IMG/VR virus record: IMGVR_UViG_3300020215_000149
Coordinates: 1-21,640 of that record
Length of the DNA: 21,640 nucleotides
Reading direction: 5' to 3' (one strand)
Source: a virus
In this document: positions 1 to 7,036 of the stretch, piece by piece
Layout of the letters: the number at the start of each line of letters is the position of its first letter
Numbering within the stretch: position 1 is the first letter of the stretch
Translations under genes and position numbers: made by a program
Notes under the pieces: generated by a model
Told to the model about the DNA's origin: nothing
The model's database searches: none
Seen by the model: the letters and a program-made list of their open reading frames with translations, nothing else

Positions 1-1226
1 CTCCCGACCGCCGTGTCGAGCGTGAGAGCGAGCGCGCTAATCCACAATGTGTTGGCCTCGCCGAAGGCCGGGAACAGAGGCGCCGGGTCGATCGTCGCGA
101 CGCTAGAGTTGCTGACCTCGGAGACCACAGCGGATGTCTGCGTCAGATGGCCGCCGCGGATGAGTAGCACATATCCCATGTTGCCACCGGTCTGCGTGTA
201 GCCGATGGTGACGGTGTCGGCGAGCGTCTCGCCATCTGCGATGATGCGCTCGAACACCGCGGATCCGCCCGCGATGGCCGTGTTCTTGTTGGCGACCTCG
301 GTCCAGCCGGTGACCGCGCTGAAGTCCTGCGCGACGCTGCCGCATTGCGCGTTGATGACGATGATGATGCGGTCCCGCTCCTGGCGGGCAGCGGGCAGCG
401 TGATAACGGCCGACGTCGCGCTCGTCGAGTTGGAGAACGACGTCATCGAGATGACTTCCGGGAACGGCGACGCCTCTGAACCGATGCCGGTGGTAGCCTC
501 TAGGCCATCGCCCGCCAGGCTATCCACGGTCCAGGCTTCGGCGGGCGAGTCGGTGTCGTCGTACAGCTGCCCGAGCAGGGTGCCTTCCGGCTGGTCGCCG
601 AAGGAACCTGGCGGCACAATCGCGCCGCCGCCGGTACCCCCTCCGCTCGCCACGCCCGGGACGAAGCTCGCCACCAGCGCCTCGCCCTCCACGAACGGGC
701 TGTCGTGGCTCGACTCGATGGGCGTTACGCCCAGCTCCCAGTACGCGCCCTGGTCCGTCATGGTGTCCAGGTCGAAGCGAATGAAGCGGCCGGGGTTGAT
801 GGCGTCCGATAGCGTCAAAACGCCGAGCGGCTCGGTCGCGCTGCCCGCCATCACGTCCAGCCATGGAGCCACGTCCACCAGGCGCCCGTTACTCTGCGAA
901 ACGCGAATGGTTGTCGCCGTGTCCTGGGTCGCCTGGTTCAGGCGCATGCGCCCCGCGGTGGGGTCGGCGGCGCCTGTCTCCGTCGAGAAGTAGTAGCTCA
1001 GCGGATTCGCGCTCGGCGCGTTGTCCGTGACCTGGAGGTAGACGTCGTTGACCTTCTGCCGCGCCTGCTGCAGCAGGGGGAACACCTGGTCGTTCAGGTA
1101 GGCCGCGATGTTCTCGGGCGTCGCCTCCTGCGTGAACGGTCGGATGCCGCGGACGATGCCCGTGCGCTGCTTGGCGAAGCCCGCCTCGAGCTCGGCCTGT
1201 GTCAGCTGGCGACCGTTACAGGACAT
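1..1226 (-). CDS. Tail-fibre-like protein, partial (C-terminus beyond left edge)
   Basis: An open frame of 408 codons runs from an ATG at 1226 to the left edge with no stop, so the C-terminus is missing. The start lies 3 bases after the stop of the preceding gene, with only a weak Shine-Dalgarno. Residues 1-65 look helical and could attach the protein to the tail. Residues 70-190 are beta-rich and resemble phage fibre modules, including a GEALVASF segment. A Gly-rich linker sits at 191-203. From about 257 onward a second beta module shows the order DRIIIVINAQ, a GWTEV turn, VFERIIADGET and GYVLLIRGG, a pattern I associate with beta-sandwich modules in phage tail and surface proteins. Its place last in the tail block fits host recognition. 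Inference: fibre or fibre-associated protein; the exact receptor-binding part is probably outside the window. Confidence 0.7.
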   Translation of the reverse strand, partial: MSCNGRQLTQAELEAGFAKQRTGIVRGIRPFTQEATPENIAAYLNDQVFPLLQQARQKVNDVYLQVTDNAPSANPLSYYFSTETGAADPTAGRMRLNQATQDTATTIRVSQSNGRLVDVAPWLDVMAGSATEPLGVLTLSDAINPGRFIRFDLDTMTDQGAYWELGVTPIESSHDSPFVEGEALVASFVPGVASGGGTGGGAIVPPGSFGDQPEGTLLGQLYDDTDSPAEAWTVDSLAGDGLEATTGIGSEASPFPEVISMTSFSNSTSATSAVITLPAARQERDRIIIVINAQCGSVAQDFSAVTGWTEVANKNTAIAGGSAVFERIIADGETLADTVTIGYTQTGGNMGYVLLIRGGHLTQTSAVVSEVSNSSVATIDPAPLFPAFGEANTLWISALALTLDTAVG

Positions 1227-1229
1227 GGC

Positions 1230-1571
1230 TCATGGGTTGTCGATGGCGGCGACGTCCGTGTGCCTCACGAGGAACGTCTCTTTTTTCACGTGAAACACGC
1301 TGCCGTTGCCGATCCACACGCCCGAGTGGCGCTCGGTTTTGCGCGCGATGTAGGACAGGCTGTAGTCGCCCGTCGAGTCCTTCACGATGGGGTTCGTGCC
1401 GGTGGGGTAGTGCGTGCCCTCAACCGCCGATGCGTTGAAGGTCCACTCGCGCTCGGTGCCATCGACCTCCTCGCGCAGGAAGAAGCGCACGGTGGTCGGG
1501 TCCGCGTCCGCGCCAGCGGCGTCCTCGAAGTGCACCGAGAACGGCAGTTTCGAGCCGATGTGGTAGCTCAT
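1230..1571 (-). CDS. Small beta-sandwich tail-associated protein (113 aa)
   Basis: The ATG at 1571 overlaps the stop of the upstream gene by 4 bases (ATGA). The protein has an N-terminal strand pattern ending in a DADPTTVRFFLRE stretch, then a GDYSLSYI strand, a HSGVWIGNGS turn and a final FLVRH strand. This order (DPT, G-x-Y, G-x-W-x-G-x-G, F-x-V) recurs in small Ig-like proteins encoded beside phage tail-fibre genes, as I recall them. No signal peptide or membrane segment is visible. Its place between another beta protein and the fibre-like gene suggests a baseplate or fibre-adaptor role, which is inference. Confidence 0.72.
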   Translation of the reverse strand: MSYHIGSKLPFSVHFEDAAGADADPTTVRFFLREEVDGTEREWTFNASAVEGTHYPTGTNPIVKDSTGDYSLSYIARKTERHSGVWIGNGSVFHVKKETFLVRHTDVAAIDNP

Positions 1572-1987
1572 ACGAGGGTCAGACTCGCCTCCACGGAAAG
1601 GGACCCGTCAGACGCCATGCGCAGCACGAACGAGTTGAGGGTCTGCGTGAGCGCAGCGGTCACGGTCAGGTTTTCGGTCTCGATGTCCGCGCCGCTGCCG
1701 ATTGCGCCGATGGTGCCGGACAGGCAGGTGTCGCTGTCGCGGCTCACGATGACGAAGCGGTTCGCCTTGCCCGCGACCTCGGTTCCCGTCGAGCTGATGG
1801 GCACCGACGCGAGCGCCAGGCTCCCCGCGACGGCCGCGCCGAACGCCGTGCTGTTCAGGTTGAAGACCGCGAGCGAAGTGTTCGTCTGGTAGACGGTGAG
1901 CGTCGCCGTGCCTGCGCCGGTGTTGACGAACCCGTCGAACCCGTCCAGAGATGCGGCGCGCGCGTCGGAGCCGAGAGAGAGCGCCAT
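1568..1987 (-). CDS. Small beta-rich structural protein (139 aa)
   Basis: The ATG at 1987 shares one base with the upstream stop (TAATG). The protein is rich in Thr, Ser, Ala and Val with alternating strand-like segments: GTATLTVYQTN, then AFGAAVAGSLALASVP, then NRFVIVSRDSD, then a SGADIETENLTVT segment near the C-terminus. This resembles a recurring family of small phage proteins near tail genes, with an AF-x-AA-x-G core and an SGAD-x-x-x-x-N motif followed by T/V-rich strands. The fold is probably a beta sandwich. Function is inferred only from position: tail periphery or fibre base. Confidence 0.72.
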   Translation of the reverse strand: MALSLGSDARAASLDGFDGFVNTGAGTATLTVYQTNTSLAVFNLNSTAFGAAVAGSLALASVPISSTGTEVAGKANRFVIVSRDSDTCLSGTIGAIGSGADIETENLTVTAALTQTLNSFVLRMASDGSLSVEASLTLV

Positions 1988-2427
1988 TAGGCTGACGTCG
2001 CCAATCCGGAGTTGACGAGCACGTCATTCGCCGTGACTTTGCTCGTTGCCTTGTGGCTGTTGAGGGAGTGGCTCACCTTGAACACGGTCGGCACCTCGAC
2101 GGCGTTCGTGTATTGGAACCGGACGTCCTTGAACATGCCGACGTAGACCTCGTCCTCGTTGACGGCTGGCGTGGCCGCTGCGCCATCTGCGCTCGTCGCC
2201 GTGTAGAAAGTGGTCCAGGTCACGCCCTTGTCGTCCGAGAACTGACCCGTGACGGTGCCGGTTCCGGTGTCTCCGGCACTGCCGATCGCGATCGTGTACT
2301 GGTACCACTGCTGCCCGAGCAGGTGGAAAGCTCCTCCGGGGAAGGCCGTGCTCGAGTCAAACAGGGTCACCGTGCCCGTTACGGTGGGCGTGCCTCCGGT
2401 GTATGCGAGAATGGTCTGTCCGTTCAT
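1987..2427 (-). CDS. Beta-rich virion protein (146 aa), unrecognised
   Basis: The ATG at 2427 overlaps the preceding stop by 4 bases. AGGAG lies 8 bases upstream of the start, inside the codons for the acidic tail of the upstream protein. The product is Thr/Gly/Val rich. A central QWYQYTIAIGSAGDTGTG segment and a GQFSDDKGVTWTTFYTAT segment look like strand-turn-strand repeats, and the SDDKGVTW part recalls the sialidase Asp-box (S-x-D-x-G-x-x-W). A single such motif is common in beta proteins and does not show enzyme activity. It is the first of three small beta proteins before the fibre-like gene. I infer a structural role at the tail tip; I do not recognise the family. Confidence 0.68.
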   Translation of the reverse strand: MNGQTILAYTGGTPTVTGTVTLFDSSTAFPGGAFHLLGQQWYQYTIAIGSAGDTGTGTVTGQFSDDKGVTWTTFYTATSADGAAATPAVNEDEVYVGMFKDVRFQYTNAVEVPTVFKVSHSLNSHKATSKVTANDVLVNSGLATSA

Positions 2428-5165
2428 GGCTCTTGCTCCTCTTCCTCGATCGCGAGACCGTTGCCTCGTAGGAGGCTGAATCTGCCCAGCTTGCCGCCCC
2501 GGGTCATGCCCTTGGGGTTCTCCAGGCGCTTGACCGCTGGGTAGCCGGCGCGCAGGTACGCAGCGTCCGTCACGCTACTGCGGATGCTCGGGCGGCCGCT
2601 GTCGTTGCGCCCGTAGGTGATGTTGTTCTGCAGGTAGCGCCAAGGGTCGAGCGCGCGCACGGCGTCGAGTTGCTCACGCACGCCCGAGCGCTGCGCGGCG
2701 GCTTCGAGCGCCTCCTTGTTCAGCATTTGCCCCGGGTGCTGGGTCGCGAAGTCCACGACCTGCCCGAATGCCCTGTCGCCGCGCCCCACGCGCTTCTGAA
2801 TGTCCTCGGCCTCGCGCAGAGCCTCGCGGGCCTTGCGCTGCGATTCGCTCCAGCCGCCAGCCTGCCCACCCATGGGGCGCGCGTCGCGGTCGCGGTAGGC
2901 AGCGTCTCGAATGTCGGCCAGGTCGCGGTCGAGGTACGTGGTCTCGGCCCCGTTCTTGTCCCGCATCGGGATCTCGGGGTTGTAGTTGTGGATGAGGGTC
3001 TCGTGGTCGCGAGCGTTGGAGCGCCGCGGCACGATGTAGACTTTGCCCGCGCCCTTCTTCCGGAGCGCCGAGACGAACCCTGCCGCCGCAGCTGCGGTGC
3101 CCGCATCCTCTTCGTCGCCGAGAGCCGCGGCAGTCGTGGCGCCTGCAGCGGTCAGCCCGTGGTCCTTGGCCAGCTTCGCAAGCCGCCCAGCCTCGGCCGC
3201 CCGCGCTTCGCGGCCGGGTTCCATCGCTTCGCCGTACTCCCGGATGTCGGCGTTCCGCGCGGGGGTCTGGCGGGTCGGCGTGCCGCGTCCCGGCGGAGAT
3301 GGGTCGGGTGCCACTGACGCGGCGGGCGTGTCGGAGTTCTGAGGGACGGTCCCGGCGGACGCCTCTCCCACGTCCTCGATATCCTCGGCTCGCACGTCCA
3401 TCGTGCCCTGCTCGGGACGGGCCAGATCGGGAGCGTCGCCTCCGCTGCCCAGGTCGACCTCGCGCGCACCGCCCCCGCCGCCTCCACCCTTCGGGGGTGG
3501 CGTATCCGGGATGAGCTTGCGCTTCCAGCGCGTGGACAGGAACTTGCCGGCCTCTTCGGTCGATAGCTCGATGGCTCCCTCGACGGGCTCGAGCGAAACC
3601 GTGCCGATGTTCTCGTTCAGGATGGCCTTGAACTTGTGGAGCTTCTGGCCTGCGCCCGCGATCGGCTTCATGCGCTGCCCGTCGCGCTGGTACTGGGACC
3701 GCAGCTTGCTCGCCGTCGTCTCGAGCACGTTCGATACCGGCAGCAGCAGTTGCCCCTCGCGCGAGTTATAGAACTGCTCGTTCTGCTCGCCGATGGCCTT
3801 CGCGCGCTCGGAGCGGATGGCGCTCGCTCCCTCCTCGAGCTTCGGCGCGAGCTCTTTGGCGCGCACGTCCTGTGGGGAAACGTCCTTCTCGCGCCCCATG
3901 CGGACAGCGTCGGCAGCACCGGCGGGGGTTGTGGGCCCGCCCAGCTTGAACTCGACGCCCATCGCCTCGAGGCGCCCGGGAGCTCCGCCGTACCTGCCGC
4001 CGTGCCGGGTCGCTTCGCCCGCGACGCGTGCAGCGGACCCCAGCATCTCTCCGGCTCCGCCCATCAGGGGGGCGAATGGGGATAGAAGGCTGTTCTCCGC
4101 GCGCTGGGCGGCCCCTGGGAGGCCTTCCCCGGCGACCAGTCCCTTGATGCCCTCCTCGGCTGTCGCGGCCACGGAAGCGGCGCCAGCGCCCGCAGCGGTG
4201 CGCGCGGCGAGCCCTCCGAGGCCCCCGCCGGCACGAGCCGCCGCCGATTGCCCGCCGCTGCGGACGAAGTTCCAGAGGCTGTCCGCCGGGCCCCAACCCT
4301 TGAGCATGCCGAGGACCTGCCCGCCCGTGAACGCGCCGGGGTTCTCTTCGATGGTCTCCTCGGTGGAGCCCGAACCGAGCCCTACGAAGTCCGGCAGGCC
4401 TTCCTTGCGCTGTCCCGCGACGGGAGGCGCTCCTGGCTCCTCGGTGGCACCAGCCACCGCCCTGCCGGCGCCGAAGAACGTCGCATCGTCCACGCCCATG
4501 ACCGCCGCTGCCGCCGCGCCCGACGCTTCCGGGATGGACCCGAGCAGTTTGGTACCGAAGGACCCGAGCCGGCTCATGCCGTCGCCCGAGTGGAGCCACG
4601 GCGCCTTGGAGTAGCGATACGCGGTCTTGCCGTCCTTGGCGGCCTGCTCGGCGTACTGGCGCCATTTGTGGTCGGCATACGCCTGATAGATTTCGTTGTC
4701 CTTCGAGAGGCCCGCGATCTCCTCGGCCGTAAAGGGCTGGCCCACGTTGGGGAACAGGGTCGTCGCGATCTGCGGGTTGGCGAGCAGCTCCTGCTTCGCC
4801 GCATCCAGCGGAGGCTCGTAGACGAAGACGGTGCCTTTCGAGTTCGCGCCGCCGCCCGCGAGCCATTCGTTCTGGGCCGCCTCGTCGCCTCCGGGGTGCG
4901 TCGTCGCCGGCTGGACCGCGAGCGCCTGGGGGATGAGCGGAAGCGAGGGGTTCAGGCGCGAAACCAGGTCGTTCGGGGGCGACTCGGGGCCCATCGCGAG
5001 GGCCTGCTCTTCCGAGACGCCGCCGCGCATGCCGGTCTCGTACTGCTGCTGGTAGCCGTCGATCGCCGCCAGCGCGCGCTCACGCACCGCGTCGGAGATG
5101 CCCGAGTCGGGGGAGGAGACGAGCGTCTTGAGCTTGAGGTAATCCTGCTCGCTGAGGTTCGGCAT
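2424..5165 (-). CDS. Large internal (ejection-type) virion protein, 913 aa
   Basis: The start is the ATG at 5165, sharing a base with the upstream stop (TGATG), with GGAG 9 bases upstream. The frame stays open further upstream, but that part lies inside the preceding gene and is rejected. The N-terminal 200 residues are hydrophilic and mostly helical. Roughly residues 200-245 and 310-390 are long Ala/Gly-rich, mildly hydrophobic stretches able to form helices in or near a membrane. A poly-Gly run follows at around residue 550, then a Pro/Asp-rich linker and a charged helical C-terminal third ending in an EEEE tail. Size, composition and position after the nozzle gene resemble ejection proteins such as T7 gp16 or P22 gp16/gp20. 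No enzymatic motif is visible. The ejection role is inference. Confidence 0.72.
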   Translation of the reverse strand: MPNLSEQDYLKLKTLVSSPDSGISDAVRERALAAIDGYQQQYETGMRGGVSEEQALAMGPESPPNDLVSRLNPSLPLIPQALAVQPATTHPGGDEAAQNEWLAGGGANSKGTVFVYEPPLDAAKQELLANPQIATTLFPNVGQPFTAEEIAGLSKDNEIYQAYADHKWRQYAEQAAKDGKTAYRYSKAPWLHSGDGMSRLGSFGTKLLGSIPEASGAAAAAVMGVDDATFFGAGRAVAGATEEPGAPPVAGQRKEGLPDFVGLGSGSTEETIEENPGAFTGGQVLGMLKGWGPADSLWNFVRSGGQSAAARAGGGLGGLAARTAAGAGAASVAATAEEGIKGLVAGEGLPGAAQRAENSLLSPFAPLMGGAGEMLGSAARVAGEATRHGGRYGGAPGRLEAMGVEFKLGGPTTPAGAADAVRMGREKDVSPQDVRAKELAPKLEEGASAIRSERAKAIGEQNEQFYNSREGQLLLPVSNVLETTASKLRSQYQRDGQRMKPIAGAGQKLHKFKAILNENIGTVSLEPVEGAIELSTEEAGKFLSTRWKRKLIPDTPPPKGGGGGGGAREVDLGSGGDAPDLARPEQGTMDVRAEDIEDVGEASAGTVPQNSDTPAASVAPDPSPPGRGTPTRQTPARNADIREYGEAMEPGREARAAEAGRLAKLAKDHGLTAAGATTAAALGDEEDAGTAAAAAGFVSALRKKGAGKVYIVPRRSNARDHETLIHNYNPEIPMRDKNGAETTYLDRDLADIRDAAYRDRDARPMGGQAGGWSESQRKAREALREAEDIQKRVGRGDRAFGQVVDFATQHPGQMLNKEALEAAAQRSGVREQLDAVRALDPWRYLQNNITYGRNDSGRPSIRSSVTDAAYLRAGYPAVKRLENPKGMTRGGKLGRFSLLRGNGLAIEEEEQEP

Positions 5166-7036
5166 CAGTACCCGCTCCGGTTGAGGATATCGAGCACGTC
5201 GGCGTCGACCTTGGAGGGCGCCTCGGGCTTCTTGGTCACTTCCGTTCCGCTCTCCTTGCGGGCGACGAACGCGACGACCTTCTCGACGTCGAGCTCGGAC
5301 AGCTTCTGCCCCGCACTGGCGCCGAGCGCCTTCACCGCATCGGCGATGTACTTGGCGGTGTCGTTCGAGCCGGGCGGCGCGTACTTGGTGACGAACTGCT
5401 CGACGGTGAGCCCGCGCTTTGCGTCCTTCTGGATCTGGCCCTTGAGCGCCTCGAGGCCCTCCTCGAACGTCTCGAACTTCGCCCAGTGCCCGCCGTCGGA
5501 GGCCGCCTCGCCTTGGGTGGCGCCGGTCTGCTCGGCGTACTTGAGGTTGCCGGGGTTGTTGTGAACGCGCGCGATACGGGCCGTATCTGGGATCGGGCTC
5601 GCGCCGGTGGTAGCGTCCGCCTGCTTCTTCTCGCGCGTCGACTTGTACTCGTCCCGCAGCCACTTCGGCACGACCGAGTCGCGGTAGCGCTCCCAGCCAA
5701 CGGCGACGTTGCGATCCATGTCGGGGCCGGAGACCGCGGCGTCGACGTTCGAGAGCCAGTCGGTCGCGACCCGCTTCTCCACGTCGCGCGCAGACTTGGC
5801 GAACCCGATGAGCGATTCACGCTGCTTGCGGCTGAACCCGCCGACAGCCTTCTTTTGGATGAAGGCGATGATTTGGTCGAGGGTGCTCGCGGCATCGAGA
5901 CCAAGCGCGCGCGCCACGTCCTTGTCGGACTGAGAGCCCTTGGTGCGCGACAGCTCGGTGATGAGGGTCGCCGTCTGTGTGTCATCCAGCGGGTCGTCGT
6001 TCGTGAGCAGGTCTTCGATCTGCTGAGAGATGCGGACGATATCGAGCGAAGTCTTGACGCCCGTGTCGGCGAAGGACTTGCGCGCCTTGTCCTCACCCTG
6101 CGCGATGAGACGCTGGTCCATGGCCTTGCCGCGCTGGTCCATCTGCTGCTCGAAGCGTCCCTGCTGGGCGCCGGCCTCGATTTGCGACTGGATGATGCTG
6201 TCGGCGCCGCCGCGCAGTGACTTGTACTGGTCGAGCGCCTTGAGCGCGGGAATACCGCTGTCGGCCACGGCCCGAGCAGTCGACTCTGCGCTTCGCCGGT
6301 ACGCATCGGGGTCCGGACCAACGGCGTCCGGGTAAGCCTGGATGAGGTTGCCTAGCATGGGCGCGAGCCGGGCCCGGGTGGCCATCGCCATCGCGCCCGT
6401 GTCGATCACGTTACGCGGGACGGCGCCCGTGTAGTCGGGCTCGTCGGGGCCACGCGAGGGGCGGCCCGTCTCATCGGCGAACGCGGTCGCATTTTGAGCG
6501 CGACGGAACGCTTCCTCGGTCGTCTGAATGCCGGGGGGCGCGTCGAGGCTACCGCTCTCGTCCGTGGGGTACCCGATGCCCGGATCGGGCGCCTGAACCT
6601 CGTTGCCCTGGTCGTCCAGGTCGAACATGCGGAACGAGGGCAAGCCGCCCTCTTCGCCGAGCAGCTCCACGCCCTGCCCGACGGAGGCCAGGTAGGGAAC
6701 CATCGCGCGAGCGCCTTCGATGTCGCCCGAGCCGGCGAGCTTCGTGAACTCCGCCATGCCCTCGGTCTTCGCCTTCTTCCGGGCGGCAGCCTGCTCGGCG
6801 GCAATCTTCTGCTGCGCCTGCTGATGTAGCAGGTTCGCGCGCGTCATCTCGTTGCCCTCCGCCAGACGGCGAAGCTCTTCCTGCGCGAGGTTCTGTCGCT
6901 TCTGCTCCGAGAACTGTTCGCGCATGAGCTTCAGGCGCTGACGCTCCATGCTCCCGCCGCCACCGCTGGACGGGTTGATGGTGATGGGCGCGATCGGGCT
7001 CAGCCGAGCGAGCATGGAGCTGGTGTCGATGGGCAT
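5165..7036 (-). CDS. Internal virion protein with C-terminal peptidoglycan-active-type domain, 623 aa
   Basis: The ATG at 7036 shares a base with the upstream stop (TAATG); AGGAGG lies 10 bases upstream. Residues about 30-95 form a highly charged coiled coil (RQRLKLMREQFSEQKRQN and following). The middle is mixed helical with no motif I recognise. At about residues 486-595 there is a distinct domain: HNNPGNLKY, then FETFEEGLEAL, then YAPPGSNDTAKYI. The NNPGN / F-x-x-x-E-x-G / APP-x-x-N-x-T-x-x-Y signature recurs in phage structural and lysis proteins that I associate with peptidoglycan degradation, although no catalytic residue can be assigned by eye. T7 gp16 gives a precedent for a virion protein with a transglycosylase domain. 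Inference: it helps the ejection apparatus cross the cell wall. Confidence 0.78.
   Translation of the reverse strand: MPIDTSSMLARLSPIAPITINPSSGGGGSMERQRLKLMREQFSEQKRQNLAQEELRRLAEGNEMTRANLLHQQAQQKIAAEQAAARKKAKTEGMAEFTKLAGSGDIEGARAMVPYLASVGQGVELLGEEGGLPSFRMFDLDDQGNEVQAPDPGIGYPTDESGSLDAPPGIQTTEEAFRRAQNATAFADETGRPSRGPDEPDYTGAVPRNVIDTGAMAMATRARLAPMLGNLIQAYPDAVGPDPDAYRRSAESTARAVADSGIPALKALDQYKSLRGGADSIIQSQIEAGAQQGRFEQQMDQRGKAMDQRLIAQGEDKARKSFADTGVKTSLDIVRISQQIEDLLTNDDPLDDTQTATLITELSRTKGSQSDKDVARALGLDAASTLDQIIAFIQKKAVGGFSRKQRESLIGFAKSARDVEKRVATDWLSNVDAAVSGPDMDRNVAVGWERYRDSVVPKWLRDEYKSTREKKQADATTGASPIPDTARIARVHNNPGNLKYAEQTGATQGEAASDGGHWAKFETFEEGLEALKGQIQKDAKRGLTVEQFVTKYAPPGSNDTAKYIADAVKALGASAGQKLSELDVEKVVAFVARKESGTEVTKKPEAPSKVDADVLDILNRSGY

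Noticed and set aside
2182-2260. Sialidase activity from an Asp-box-like SDDKGVTW in the 146-aa protein
   Set aside because: A single Asp-box-like motif in a small protein does not make a sialidase; catalytic residues and propeller length are absent.
4248-5564. 438-codon plus-strand open frame
   Set aside because: Antisense to two virion genes, no ribosome binding site noticed, low-information composition.
5166-5663. Upstream extension of the 913-aa gene
   Set aside because: It lies wholly inside the preceding 623-aa gene and is Arg-rich shadow sequence; the ATG at 5165 has a binding site and a typical TGATG overlap.
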